Shown here one piece after another: positions 29,890 to 40,002 of a stretch of DNA of 64,000 bases. Under the pieces are notes generated by a model. It was given only the letters and a program-made list of their open reading frames with translations, was not told the DNA's origin and did no database searches. The DNA comes from CAYGDP01 sp964348665 (GTDB lineage Bacteria > Verrucomicrobiota > Verrucomicrobiia > Palsa-1439 > CAYGDP01): assembly GCA_964348665.1 (NCBI GenBank), contig CAYGDP010000006.1:1-64000 (forward strand), read 5' to 3'. Both the position numbers and the translations under genes were made by a program. Positions within the stretch are counted from its first letter, which is position 1. Each line of letters opens with the position of its first letter.

Positions 29890-30251
29890 TGTGGTTGGCT
29901 TGCGCATAGCGAACATCAAGAATCCGAATGGGATCAAGGACGGGTCGTAGTTTCGCAGACTGTTTCAACACCCGATTCCGCCGGTCCGTGACTCGGACTG
30001 CATCCCAAATCCGGTTGTAAGGAAAAACTTCGAGTGAGATGACTTCACCAAACCATCGATCATGTAGCGGCGGTCTGCGACCGCCGAGGGTTCAAGGGAA
30101 AATGATTCGACGCTCGGACTTGTCCGCCTATGGCGGAGAGCGCCGTTACAATCCGGAATCAAATTGCTATTACAGATAACGCTTACGTCCGAATTTGGAC
30201 TGCATTTTCACTCCTTTCCTGCGCTATTGTCTTTATGTTATCCTGTCCAGC
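29890..30251. other. Intergenic region with short palindromes
   Basis: About 360 bases without a convincing gene. It contains GGCGGTC-TGC-GACCGCC near 30068 and GTCCGCC-TAT-GGCGGAG near 30122, which look like REP-type hairpins. Any promoter of the large operon that follows should lie here, but I cannot point to it. Confidence 0.5.
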
Positions 30252-33200
30252 GTGAAGGCGAGTCGCATCCTAATTTCCTTCGCCTTTGTCTTCGTTATGG
30301 TTGCCAGCGGCAGCGCGCAAGAAAAGCTGAAGGAAACGCCGACGATTGTCTTGATCAGCGGCGAGTATGAGTATGAATCGGCGCGCACGCTGCCGGCATT
30401 TCAGCGCTGGCTGGAGGCGCGCTATCCCGTGCGCGGCGTTTACCTCGAACGCACAAAGGGCGAACACATCCCGAACCTCGATGCCCTCGACAAAGCCGAC
30501 CTGCTCGTCATGGTCATTCGCCGTATGACGTTGCCCCCAGAGCAACTGGAGCGGTTCAAAAAATTCGTAGCGTCGGGCCGACCGCTCATCGCATTGCGCA
30601 CCAGCAGTCACGCATTCGAGAATTGGAAGGAGTTCGACCGCGACGTCCTCGGCGGCAATTACCACAATCACTACGGCAACGCTCTGGTTTCACCCGCCAA
30701 AATTCATCCGCCCGCGCGCGACCATCGCATCCTCAAAGGCATTCCTGCTGAATTCATTACGGGTGGATCGCTCTATAAAACTTCACCGCTCGGCGCGAAC
30801 GCCACACCATTAATGTTCGGCAGCGTGACGGGATACGACCCCGAACCGATGGCGTGGACAAATTCCCGAGGCAATCAACGTATTTTCTATACGTCACTCG
30901 GACATCCGAAGGATTTCGAGACGGGACCGCTGAAAGAATTGATCGTCAACGCAATCTACTGGGCGCTCGACCGGGACGTGCCCGTGCCGAAAGGCGGAGC
31001 GCCGCCCTATGAAATTGCACCCCCGAAAACGCCCGAGGCAAAATCGCCCGACGTGCCGCGGTCATCAACCGCAAGGTCGAATGGACTAACGCCCGCCGAG
31101 GCTGTCGCGCGGATGAAACTCGCCGATGGTCTTACCGCAAATGTTTTTGCCGCCGAGCCTGACATCGTGCAGCCAGTTGCGATGAATTGGGATGATCGCG
31201 GTCGGATGTGGGTGGTCGAGTATCGCCAGTATCCGCACCCGGAAGGATTGAAAGCCGTTGCGCTCGATCAATATTTTCGGACAAAATACGACCGCGTGCC
31301 GGAGCCGCCTCCACGCGGCGCGCGCGGCGCAGATCGCATCAAAATCCTCGAGGACACCGATGGCGACGGGCGCGCCGATAAAGTCATGACGTTCGTGGAC
31401 GGCTTGAATCTCGCCAGCGGCGTCGCAGTTGGCTACGGCGGCGTGTTCGTCGCGCAGACGCCCTATTTATTATTTTACCCTGACCGCGATGGCGATGATC
31501 GCCCGGACGGGCCTCCCGAAGTTTTATTGAGCGGGTTCGGCATGGAAGATACGCACGCGGTTGTCAACTCGCTCACGTTCGGCCCGGACGGCTGGCTTTA
31601 CGGCGCGCAAGGCAGCACCGTCACTGCGCACATTCGTGGCGCCACGTTTCAGCAGGCGATCTGGCGATATCATCCGCGCACGAAAAAATTCGAGCTATTT
31701 GCCGAAGGTGGTGGAAATACTTGGTCGTTTGATTGGGACGCCGACGGCCAGCTTTTCTGCGGAACAAACTGGGGCGGTAACGTTGCCTTGCACATCGCCC
31801 AGGGTGGCTATTACGTGAAGAATTTCTCGAAACATGGCGAACTGAACAATCCCTATGCGTTCGGCTACTTCGGTCATTGTCCGCAGGAAGGCAAAGTAGG
31901 CGGTCACGTCGAGATTGGCGGGCTGATCTATCAGGCTGACGCGCTGCCCGAACGGTTTCGCGGCAAACTCATCAGCGCCAACCTGCTCTCCAACGAGATC
32001 AAATGGTTCGACCTGCTGCCGCAAGGTTCATCGTTTCGCACGCGCACCGCGGGCGACTTGCTAATCGCCAATGACCCGTGGTTTCGTCCTGTGGATTTAT
32101 CGGTTGGCCCGGACGGCGCGCTTTACATCGCCGATTGGTATGACAAAAGGGCATCCCACACGGACACCAATCTCGATACATGGGACAAAACCAACGGCCG
32201 CATTTATCGAATTTCCAGTGAGGGGTCCCGCTTCGCGGGATCCCGTCTGCCATCGGGCACAAGGGATCTCTCGAAACTCTCCAGCGCCGACCTCGTCGGC
32301 ATGCTCGCGCATCCGAACGAATGGGTTCACCGCGAAGCACGGCGGATTCTTGCCGAACGCCAAGACCGTGCTGTTGTGAAACAACTACGAAAAGAGATCT
32401 TCACGACGCGCGAGTCGCACCTCGCCCTCGAATACCTCTGGGCGCTCTACGGTAGCGGAGGTTTTGACGAATCCTTCGCACGGGAATTACTGGCTCGCAA
32501 CCATGTGGCGCAGACCTCTGGTCTGCGCGATGGGCAGACGGGGACGTCTGCCCCACTATCTTCTCCCGCTCTCCAAGTTTGGACGATTCGCTACCTCGGC
32601 GATGCGGGCGAGGTTTCGGGCACGACACTTGATAAACTCATCGCGGTCGCGCGCGATGACAAAAACCCGCACGTCCGCAATCAACTGGCGTCCTCTGCCC
32701 GGCGACTGTCGGCTGCGCAAGCGCGACCGATTCTCGCCGAGCTGATGCATCGCACCGAGGACGCGGATGACCCACAGATTCCGCTTCTAATTTGGTGGAG
32801 CATCGAACATCACATTGAGGATCGAGACGAATGGGTTCGCGTTTTCAGCGCGCCAGAAACGTGGAAATCGGCGGTCGCGAAGCAGCATCTCTATGGACGA
32901 TTTGCCCGGCGCCTTGCCGCATCGGGAACGAAACGAGATTTTGACGCGTGTGCGACAGTATTGGCATCCGCACCGAGCGCAGCCGACGCGGACTTGGTTG
33001 CGCAAGGAATCGAGCAAGGGCTGGTGGGCAAGCAAATTGAAAAGCCACCGACAGCGCTGCTCGCCGCGCTGACGAAGGTGGGCTGCGATGATCCGAATCG
33101 CGCCATTACGCGTCTCGCAGCGCTGCTCGGTGACAATGCGGCACGAAGGCAAATTGCTGCGGTCGCGCAGAATCGCAAGGCGGACACGGCGAAGCGCGTT

Positions 33201-34043
33201 GCCGCCGTTGGCGTTTTGAGCCAGATTGGCGATCCAGACACGGAGCGGACTTTGCTCGCGTTGCTCGCGCCTGAAGAACCCGAGCCATTGCGCTTGGAAG
33301 TTCTCACGCGCTTGGGAAGGTTTTCCAATGAAGAGATCGTGGACGTGGTGCTGGCACATTGGCCGACAATGAGCGCGAAGCTGCGGGAGCGCACGGTGGA
33401 TTTGCTTGCCAGCCGCAAAGAATGGGCACGAAAACTTGTCGAGACGCTCGGGGCGGAGTTTCGTCAGCAACCGGTCGGGGTCGTTCGCAAAATCCAGCAG
33501 CACAACGATATCGCGCTCAACGAGCTGGTGGAGAAACATTGGGGACGATTGCAGACGGCGACGGCAGCAGAGAAAGCCGAGAAGGCGCGGCAAGTTTATC
33601 ATGTCATTGGACCGATTAACCCGCGACCGGGACACGATCTTACTCGGGGACGAGAGATTTTTCAGGCGCGCTGCGCCAATTGCCATACGCTTTTTGGTGA
33701 AGGAAAAAAAATCGGCCCGGATTTGACCGCGCTGGATCGCAGCAACACCGAACAGCTCATCGCCAATATCATTGATCCCAGTGCTTCGATTCGGAAGGAG
33801 TTTGGCGGCTCGGTGGTGCGACTGCGGGATGGACAAATCCTGAGCGGATTTATCACCGATCCAACCCCTGAATCGTTCTCCGTCGTGGACGCCAGCGGTC
33901 AGAGCGTCGTCGTCGCGCGCGCGCAAGTGGCGGAGACGGCTGAATCCGCAACATCCGTGATGCCCGAAGGATTGCTCGATGGTCTGGGCAATGCCGACCT
34001 CATCAATTTTTTCGCGTATCTCCAGGGGAAAGGACGGCCATGA
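30252..34043 (+). CDS. ThuA / PVC-type membrane-bound dehydrogenase with haem domain
   Basis: About 1263 residues from a GTG start chosen for its signal peptide (VKASRILISFAFVFVMVA). In order: a ThuA-like domain (~20-260), a PVC-type dehydrogenase propeller (~290-700) with TDGDGRADKVMTFVDGLN and SLTFGPDGWLYGAQG, HEAT-like repeats (~720-1060), and a C-terminal cytochrome-type haem domain with CANCHTLFGEGKKIGPDLT. The family is expanded in Planctomycetes and Verrucomicrobia and is thought to oxidise carbohydrates in the periplasm. Palindromic inserts lie inside the gene at 32223-32244 and 32508-32553. It overlaps the hydrolase gene by 4 bases. Confidence 0.93.
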   Translation: MKASRILISFAFVFVMVASGSAQEKLKETPTIVLISGEYEYESARTLPAFQRWLEARYPVRGVYLERTKGEHIPNLDALDKADLLVMVIRRMTLPPEQLERFKKFVASGRPLIALRTSSHAFENWKEFDRDVLGGNYHNHYGNALVSPAKIHPPARDHRILKGIPAEFITGGSLYKTSPLGANATPLMFGSVTGYDPEPMAWTNSRGNQRIFYTSLGHPKDFETGPLKELIVNAIYWALDRDVPVPKGGAPPYEIAPPKTPEAKSPDVPRSSTARSNGLTPAEAVARMKLADGLTANVFAAEPDIVQPVAMNWDDRGRMWVVEYRQYPHPEGLKAVALDQYFRTKYDRVPEPPPRGARGADRIKILEDTDGDGRADKVMTFVDGLNLASGVAVGYGGVFVAQTPYLLFYPDRDGDDRPDGPPEVLLSGFGMEDTHAVVNSLTFGPDGWLYGAQGSTVTAHIRGATFQQAIWRYHPRTKKFELFAEGGGNTWSFDWDADGQLFCGTNWGGNVALHIAQGGYYVKNFSKHGELNNPYAFGYFGHCPQEGKVGGHVEIGGLIYQADALPERFRGKLISANLLSNEIKWFDLLPQGSSFRTRTAGDLLIANDPWFRPVDLSVGPDGALYIADWYDKRASHTDTNLDTWDKTNGRIYRISSEGSRFAGSRLPSGTRDLSKLSSADLVGMLAHPNEWVHREARRILAERQDRAVVKQLRKEIFTTRESHLALEYLWALYGSGGFDESFARELLARNHVAQTSGLRDGQTGTSAPLSSPALQVWTIRYLGDAGEVSGTTLDKLIAVARDDKNPHVRNQLASSARRLSAAQARPILAELMHRTEDADDPQIPLLIWWSIEHHIEDRDEWVRVFSAPETWKSAVAKQHLYGRFARRLAASGTKRDFDACATVLASAPSAADADLVAQGIEQGLVGKQIEKPPTALLAALTKVGCDDPNRAITRLAALLGDNAARRQIAAVAQNRKADTAKRVAAVGVLSQIGDPDTERTLLALLAPEEPEPLRLEVLTRLGRFSNEEIVDVVLAHWPTMSAKLRERTVDLLASRKEWARKLVETLGAEFRQQPVGVVRKIQQHNDIALNELVEKHWGRLQTATAAEKAEKARQVYHVIGPINPRPGHDLTRGREIFQARCANCHTLFGEGKKIGPDLTALDRSNTEQLIANIIDPSASIRKEFGGSVVRLRDGQILSGFITDPTPESFSVVDASGQSVVVARAQVAETAESATSVMPEGLLDGLGNADLINFFAYLQGKGRP
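32223..32244. repeat. Palindromic insert inside a coding region
   Basis: GGGTCCCGC-TTC-GCGGGATCCC lies in frame in the dehydrogenase gene and encodes a short Ser/Gly/Arg-rich loop. It resembles the palindromes flanking the RNA cassette in its TCCCGC/GCGGGA core. Confidence 0.55.
32508..32553. repeat. Two tandem palindromes inside a coding region
   Basis: GCGCAGACC-TCT-GGTCTGCGC is followed 3 bases later by GGGCAGACG-GGGA-CGTCTGCCC. Both are in frame and encode QTSGLRDGQTGTSAPL, an insertion between HEAT-like repeats. Confidence 0.65.
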
Positions 34044-36400
34044 AGATTGCTTGTTTTCTTCTATTGATCGTTGCTGCGAGTCCGCTCACGGCTGAAGAAA
34101 TCGTCACGTTGCCTCGCACCCAGCCGTTGACGATGCAAGGGGATTTGTCGGCGCAGATGGTTGAGGGGATTGACCGTTTTTTGATGCGCGAGATTGAGCA
34201 GTCAATCGCCGATCGCCAAAAGCTTTGGGCGCGCGATTTTTCGTCGCGCGAGGCATACAATAAATCCATCGAGCCGAATCGGGAGCGGTTTCGGCGGATT
34301 ATTGGCGCGGTGGACGAGAGCGCCCGGCGAAATCTTGGAGGATTGGACGGGGCTGCATTTGAGATTCCGTTTGAGTACGTCGGCGCCACTCCCACTGGAT
34401 CGAAGATCGCCGAGACGAAGACATACACAGTTTATACCGTACGCTGGCTAGCGTTTGGCAACGTGCATGGAGAAGGCTTGTTGCTTCAACCGAAAAGAAA
34501 TATTGCGGCGCGTGTTATTGCGATCCCCGATGCGGATCAGACACCTGAGATGATTGTTGGACTAACACAAGGCGTCGCACCCGAAGCGCAGTTCGCGCGG
34601 CGGCTGGCAGAAAACGGGTGCGAAGTGCTCGTGCCCGTGCTGATTGACCGCCGTGAGACGTGGTCGGGCAACCCCGCGATCGGACGCAAGACCAATCAAC
34701 CCCATCGAGAGTGGATTTATCGGCAGGCGTTCGAGATGGGACGCCATATCATTGGATATGAAGTGCAGAAAGTTCTAGCCGCCGTGGATTATTACACGGT
34801 GACGTCAAGCCCTGCTCGGCCCATTCTCGGTCTCGTCGGATATGGGGAAGGCGGCCTGATTGCCCTCTATGCCGCAGCGCTCGACACGAACATTGAGATA
34901 ACGCTGGTCAGCGGTTATTTCGATTCGCGGCAGAGAATTTGGGAAGAGCCGATCTATCGGAACGTGTTCGGGTTGTTACACGAGTTTGGTGACGCGGAGA
35001 TTGCGAGTCTGATCGCGCCGCGGGCATTGATCATCGAGCACAGCGCTGTGCCGACGATCGAGAAACCAGCGATTACACAATGGGGAGCGAATACTGCTGC
35101 ACCTTGCAAGTGGAGAACGCCAAAATTTGAATCTGTCGAGGAGGAATTCAAACGGGTGCAGTCGTTGTTTCCGCCGAGTGGCAAGGTTCAGCCACATTTC
35201 GAGATGATCGCTGGAAAGGATGACGCGACAGTCGGACCGTGCAGCGATGCAGCACTCGGGGCATTTCTTAAAGCATTGAACGACATCCAGTTGAAGAAAT
35301 CTCCAAAACTGGTCCGGAAGGTCGTTGGGACGATCGACCAAGACGAAAGACAGAAGCGCCAAATCGCCGAACTGGTCGAGCACACTCAGAAATTGATGCG
35401 CGACTCGGAGGCGGAGCGTATGAAGTTTTGGAGCAAGGCGAAGGTTGCTTCAGCTGACAAGTGGCAAGCGGAGTGCCAATCCTACCGCGAGTATTTGGCG
35501 GAAGAGGTCATCGGGCGGTTTCCGTTCCCGTCGCTCCCCCTAAACGCCCGCACGCGAAAAATATATGACGAACCGAAATGGACGGGCTACGAAGTCGTGT
35601 TGGACGTGTGGCCGGACGTGTTTGCGTGGGGCGTGTTGCTGGTGCCGAAAGATCTCAAGGAGGGCGAGAAACGTCCCGTCGTGGTTTGTCAGCATGGGCT
35701 TGAGGGTGTGCCTGCACAAACCATCACAACGAATCCCAAAGGAGATGGGTACGCAGCTTACAAAGGTTACGCGGCGCGTCTGGCGGATCGCGGATTTATC
35801 GTGTATGCGCCGCACAATCCGTATCGAGGGATGGACAAGTTCCGCGTGTTGCAACGGAAGGCGAATCCTCTGGGTAAATCACTTTTCTCGATCATCGTCG
35901 GGCAACACGAGCGATCAACGGAGTGGCTGGCTAGTTTGCCGTTCGTGGATCCGCAGCGGATTGCATTCTACGGTTTAAGTTATGGCGGCAAGACGGCGAT
36001 GCGCGTTCCGCCGCTGGTGGATCGTTATTGTCTCTCGATTTGCTCGGCGGATTTCAACGACTGGATCAAAAAATGTGTCACGGTGGATTCGCCCTACAGC
36101 TACATGTTCACGATCGAATACGAAATGCCGGAGTGGAATCTTGGCAATACCTTCAACTATGCCGAGCTGGCGGGGTTGATCGCGCCGCGTCCGTTCATGG
36201 TTGAGCGGGGTCACGACGACGGCGTCGCGCCCAACGAATGGGTGGCGTACGAATACGCGAAGGTGCGCCGGCTTTACGTCAAGCTAGGGATTGGCGACCG
36301 CACGGAGATTGAATTTTTCAATGGCCCGCACACGATCAATGGCGTGGGGACATTCGAGTTTCTGCACAAGCACTTGAACTGGCCGAAGCAGGACAGGTAA
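34040..36400 (+). CDS. Tandem alpha/beta-hydrolase protein, secreted
   Basis: A 786-residue protein with a signal peptide (MKIACFLLLIVAASPLTA) and two hydrolase-like domains. The first (~90-420) has VGYGEGG at the nucleophile position, where Ser is replaced by Glu, so it may be inactive. The second (~430-786) has FYGLSYGGKTAM with the serine, and a late HDDGVAPNEW and GPHTING for acid and histidine, like acetyl-xylan or dienelactone hydrolases. It is translationally coupled to the dehydrogenase. A carbohydrate-ester substrate is likely. Confidence 0.82.
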   Translation: MKIACFLLLIVAASPLTAEEIVTLPRTQPLTMQGDLSAQMVEGIDRFLMREIEQSIADRQKLWARDFSSREAYNKSIEPNRERFRRIIGAVDESARRNLGGLDGAAFEIPFEYVGATPTGSKIAETKTYTVYTVRWLAFGNVHGEGLLLQPKRNIAARVIAIPDADQTPEMIVGLTQGVAPEAQFARRLAENGCEVLVPVLIDRRETWSGNPAIGRKTNQPHREWIYRQAFEMGRHIIGYEVQKVLAAVDYYTVTSSPARPILGLVGYGEGGLIALYAAALDTNIEITLVSGYFDSRQRIWEEPIYRNVFGLLHEFGDAEIASLIAPRALIIEHSAVPTIEKPAITQWGANTAAPCKWRTPKFESVEEEFKRVQSLFPPSGKVQPHFEMIAGKDDATVGPCSDAALGAFLKALNDIQLKKSPKLVRKVVGTIDQDERQKRQIAELVEHTQKLMRDSEAERMKFWSKAKVASADKWQAECQSYREYLAEEVIGRFPFPSLPLNARTRKIYDEPKWTGYEVVLDVWPDVFAWGVLLVPKDLKEGEKRPVVVCQHGLEGVPAQTITTNPKGDGYAAYKGYAARLADRGFIVYAPHNPYRGMDKFRVLQRKANPLGKSLFSIIVGQHERSTEWLASLPFVDPQRIAFYGLSYGGKTAMRVPPLVDRYCLSICSADFNDWIKKCVTVDSPYSYMFTIEYEMPEWNLGNTFNYAELAGLIAPRPFMVERGHDDGVAPNEWVAYEYAKVRRLYVKLGIGDRTEIEFFNGPHTINGVGTFEFLHKHLNWPKQDR

Positions 36401-36466
36401 CGGCCTGATGGGCGGCGCAATTTGAGATGTATTTGGCGTACCGCGTTTGGTATGGGAGGATTTGTC

Positions 36467-37267
36467 ATGGAAGTAATTATTCGTCCGAATGAGGCATCCG
36501 CCAGTTGGTTGGTGGCGTGGGTGATTGCGAATCAACTTCGCGCGAAGCCGGAGTCCGTGCTGGGACTGGCCACCGGCCGGACGATGGAATCGGTATATGC
36601 GGAGCTGGCGCGGTTGCATCGGGAAGAGGGGCTGGATTTTTCGCGGTGTCAGTCTTTCAATCTGGATGAATATATCGGGCTGCGGCCAGACGATCCGCGG
36701 TCGTATCACTCGTTCATGCGCCAGCATTTTTTTGGCAAGGTCAATCTCAAACCTCAAAACGGGCATGTGCCCGATGGGACTGCGGCGAATCTTGACGCGG
36801 AATGCGCCCGGTATGAAGCGGTGATTGCGGCGGCGGGCGGGATTGACCTGCAATTGCTCGGGATCGGCCGCGCGGGGCATATCGGGTTCAACGAACCGCT
36901 CTCGGCGTTGCGGTCGCGGACGCGTGCGAAGGGATTGACACCGACCACACGCGAACAAAACGCGCGATATTTTGGCGGGGACGCCAATGCCGTGCCGACG
37001 CGGGCGATAACGGTGGGGGTGGGGACGATATTGGAGAGTCGGCGATGTTTGGTATTGGCGACGGGTGCCGAGAAGTCGGAAATTGTGGCAAAGGCGGTGG
37101 AGGGGCCGATTACGGCGATGGTCACGGCGAGCGCATTGCAATTGCATCCCTGTTGCACGGTGGTGGTGGACGAGGCGGCGGCGGGACGGTTGTCCGGGAA
37201 AGATTATTACCGGTGGTTATTCGAGAACGAACCGGAATGGGCGGAGGCGCGAGGGATGAAGCGGTAA
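36467..37267 (+). CDS. nagB: Glucosamine-6-phosphate deaminase family protein
   Basis: A 266-residue enzyme that would convert glucosamine 6-phosphate to fructose 6-phosphate and ammonia. The ATG at 36467 follows a GGGAGGA site. LGLATGRTMESVYAEL (phosphate site), FNLDEYIGL (catalytic aspartate) and GHIGFNEP are present. The position just before GHIGFNEP, normally D or N (GND/GRN-GH), is alanine here (GRAGH). Activity may be altered. Confidence 0.88.
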   Translation: MEVIIRPNEASASWLVAWVIANQLRAKPESVLGLATGRTMESVYAELARLHREEGLDFSRCQSFNLDEYIGLRPDDPRSYHSFMRQHFFGKVNLKPQNGHVPDGTAANLDAECARYEAVIAAAGGIDLQLLGIGRAGHIGFNEPLSALRSRTRAKGLTPTTREQNARYFGGDANAVPTRAITVGVGTILESRRCLVLATGAEKSEIVAKAVEGPITAMVTASALQLHPCCTVVVDEAAAGRLSGKDYYRWLFENEPEWAEARGMKR

Positions 37268-37345
37268 ATTATCGATATCCTCGTCTCGGCTCGGTGGCGC
37301 GGGCATGTCTTTTCTTTTTACACAGGTTTGGTAGGATGCTTGTCG

Positions 37346-38131
37346 ATGCAAGCAGCTTTGGAAAAACTTGGCAGGTTGACACTGGTTTTCCTGGAGGGAC
37401 TGGGACGGATCGGCCTGTTGTTTCGCGAGGTCATGGGGTCGGTGCTGCGCGGACGGATCCGATGGGACCAGACCGTTCGTCAGATGGAATTTGTGGGGAT
37501 CCGGTCGTTGCCGGTGGTTTTGCTTACCGGCGCGTTTTCTGGAATGGTGATGGCGGTGCAGATGTATTTTCAGTTGAAGAAAGTCGGCATGGAAACGGGG
37601 ACGGGACCGGTGGTGTCGGTGTCGATGACGCGGGAGATTGGGCCGGTGTTTGCCGCTTTGATGGTGGCGGGGAGGGTGGGGGCGGCGATTGCGGCGGAGC
37701 TTGGCACGATGAAAGTGACCGAGCAAGTGGATGCGCTCCGGAGTTTCGCGGTGCATCCGGTTGATTTTCTGGTGGTGCCGCGCTTTGTGGCGCTGGTGGT
37801 GACGCTGCCGATTTTGACGGGCGCGGCGATGTTTATCGGGATCGAGTGTGGCCGGGTGGTGGCGGCGGGGTTGATGGGGATTGACTTGGCCAATTTTGAC
37901 GCCAACATGATCAAGTTCACCGATGCGGAGGATGTGATTGGCGGTTTGATCAAGGCGGGATGTTTCGCCGTGTTCATCAGCATGATCAGTTGTTACAAGG
38001 GATTGAACTGTTCCGAGGGAGCGGAAGGAGTGGGACGAGCCACAACGGAGGCGGTGGTGGTCAGCTCGATCACGGTTTTGATTTCCAATTTCTTTATCAC
38101 CTATCTCTTGAGCTATCTCATACCGCCCTAA
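37346..38131 (+). CDS. mlaE: ABC transporter permease MlaE
   Basis: A 261-residue inner-membrane permease of the Mla/MCE lipid transport system. SGMVMAVQMYFQLKK and REIGPVFAALMVAGRVGAAIAAELGTM are the family signatures. The C-terminal IPP is typical. Five or six membrane helices are visible. It starts an operon with mlaF (4-base gap) and mlaD, which moves phospholipids between outer and inner membrane. Confidence 0.94.
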   Translation: MQAALEKLGRLTLVFLEGLGRIGLLFREVMGSVLRGRIRWDQTVRQMEFVGIRSLPVVLLTGAFSGMVMAVQMYFQLKKVGMETGTGPVVSVSMTREIGPVFAALMVAGRVGAAIAAELGTMKVTEQVDALRSFAVHPVDFLVVPRFVALVVTLPILTGAAMFIGIECGRVVAAGLMGIDLANFDANMIKFTDAEDVIGGLIKAGCFAVFISMISCYKGLNCSEGAEGVGRATTEAVVVSSITVLISNFFITYLLSYLIPP

Positions 38132-38135
38132 TGCC

Positions 38136-38921
38136 ATGATAGAAGTGAACGATGTCACCAAGGGATTCAATGGGGCGAAGGTGCTGGATGCGATCAATTT
38201 TCGCATCGAGGATCGCGAGAGTTTTGTCATCATCGGCCGGAGCGGCTGCGGGAAGAGCGTGCTGCTGAAGAATATCATCGGGCTGATGAAACCGGACGGA
38301 GGGCGGGTGTTGATTGACGGGACGGACATCGTGCCATTGGACGAGCGCGCGATGTCGCCGATTCGCAAGAAAATGGGCGTGCTATTTCAGAGCGCGGCGT
38401 TGTTCGATTCGATGACGGTGTTCCAGAACGTCGCCTTCCCATTGTTACAAGAGGGCAAGCCGGATACGGCCGAGGTGCGCCGCCGAGTGATGGAAGTGCT
38501 GGACTTGGTGGAATTGGAAGGAAATGAAGAAAAAAAGCCGGCAGAATTATCGGGAGGAATGCGCAAACGCGTGGGATTGGCCCGCGCGATCATTCACCAG
38601 CCGAGCATTTTGTTCTTTGATGAACCGACGACGGGGCTGGATCCGGTGATGTCGGATATCATTGGCCATCTGATCCTGCGCATCTGCGACCACGTGCAGT
38701 GCACCAGTGTCACGGTGACGCACGACATCAAGATTGCGTATATGGTAGCCGACCGGATCGCGATGATGCGAAACGGCAAGATGACCGCCATCGGCACGCC
38801 GGAGGAGATTCAGAAATCGCCGGATGAATCTGTGCAACGATTTGTTCACGGAGTTTCGCAGGACGAAACAGGGCAACGCGTGGGAACCCGAGTAATCAGG
38901 AGAACTGACCATGGAAAATAA
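38136..38921 (+). CDS. mlaF: ABC transporter ATP-binding protein MlaF
   Basis: A 261-residue ATPase with Walker A GRSGCGKSVLL, Q-loop LFQSAALFDSMTVFQN, signature LSGGMRKRVGLARA, Walker B ILFFDEPTTGLDPV and the switch histidine in VTVTHD. It energises MlaE. It overlaps mlaD by 11 bases. Confidence 0.95.
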   Translation: MIEVNDVTKGFNGAKVLDAINFRIEDRESFVIIGRSGCGKSVLLKNIIGLMKPDGGRVLIDGTDIVPLDERAMSPIRKKMGVLFQSAALFDSMTVFQNVAFPLLQEGKPDTAEVRRRVMEVLDLVELEGNEEKKPAELSGGMRKRVGLARAIIHQPSILFFDEPTTGLDPVMSDIIGHLILRICDHVQCTSVTVTHDIKIAYMVADRIAMMRNGKMTAIGTPEEIQKSPDESVQRFVHGVSQDETGQRVGTRVIRRTDHGK

Positions 38922-39930
38922 TCGCAAACAAGAATTCTGGGTGGGCGTATTTGTGTTGATCGGCTTGGCGCTGATTGCGGGGATGATCCTGCAATTCGGT
39001 AAGTTCGACCGATTTTTCCGCCCCAAAAAACGGATCGAACTGGTTTTTGACACCGTGGGTGGACTGGTGCGAAAGGGAAACGTTCTCTTTGCCGGTGTCA
39101 AAGTCGGCCAAGTGACGGACATCCAGCTCAAAACGACGGGGGATCGCAAGGTGCATGTGCTCATTGAGATTGATAAGGAAATCGAACTTCGCAAGGATTA
39201 CACATTCGCCATTCGAACCTCCGGCATGCTGGGCGATCAGCATATTGCGATCGATCCCAAGCCGGACAGCAAGGCGGACTTGGTCAAAGACGGCGAAGTG
39301 ATCGATGGAGCGGAGCCAGTTGATTTTGGGGCGGTTGCCGACCGGCTGAAGGGGGCGGTCGAAAAAATTGAAACCCGCATTCTCGACACGGAAACTCTTG
39401 AAGCGCTTCGCGGGGTGATTCACAATGCCAAAGCCGCCACGGAAAAGTTGAACACAAAAGTTCTGGGAGACGAACAGGTGGCGCATTGGCAGGCGGCGAT
39501 GAAGGGGGCGGAAGAAGCTGTGACAAACGTCAAAGGCGCGGCGGATGACCTGAAGAAATTCACCGCATCGGCCGGCCCAAAGCTGGATGCTGCCGTGGCC
39601 GATTTCAAACAGATTACCGAAGGCGCGAACAAATTCATTGCCAGCGCGAATCGGTTGGTGGTCGATAACAAGGAGAAAATTGATGATTTCATCAAACAGA
39701 TGAATCTGATCGCCGCCAAACTTAATCCAATCGTGGCCCGCTTGGATGCCGGGGAAGGATTCCTTGGCAAGCTCACGACGAGCGACAGCGACGGGCTTTT
39801 TGCGGACTTAAAAAAGCTGGTTGCAAATTTGAAAGAGTATGGTTTGTTCTATAGCGAAGAAAAAGCCCGCGCTCGCGAGAAGCGAACTAAATCATCCAGC
39901 TCTCGCCCGGGACTTCGACAGGCACCATGA
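38911..39930 (+). CDS. mlaD: MCE-domain substrate-binding protein MlaD
   Basis: A 339-residue protein with one N-terminal membrane helix (VGVFVLIGLALIAGMIL). An MCE domain (~40-130) follows, with FDTVGGLVRKGNVLFAGVKVGQV and GMLGDQHIAI. The long helical tail is likely to oligomerise or span the periplasm. It presents lipid to the MlaEF complex. It is longer than E. coli MlaD (183 aa), as is common outside enterics. Confidence 0.92.
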   Translation: MENNRKQEFWVGVFVLIGLALIAGMILQFGKFDRFFRPKKRIELVFDTVGGLVRKGNVLFAGVKVGQVTDIQLKTTGDRKVHVLIEIDKEIELRKDYTFAIRTSGMLGDQHIAIDPKPDSKADLVKDGEVIDGAEPVDFGAVADRLKGAVEKIETRILDTETLEALRGVIHNAKAATEKLNTKVLGDEQVAHWQAAMKGAEEAVTNVKGAADDLKKFTASAGPKLDAAVADFKQITEGANKFIASANRLVVDNKEKIDDFIKQMNLIAAKLNPIVARLDAGEGFLGKLTTSDSDGLFADLKKLVANLKEYGLFYSEEKARAREKRTKSSSSRPGLRQAP

Positions 39931-40002
39931 ACGCAGTACATATCAATTCCGGATGGCGCAGGCTTCGCTTAATATCGCCGCGACCGTCCGAGAAAGGAAA
40001 CC

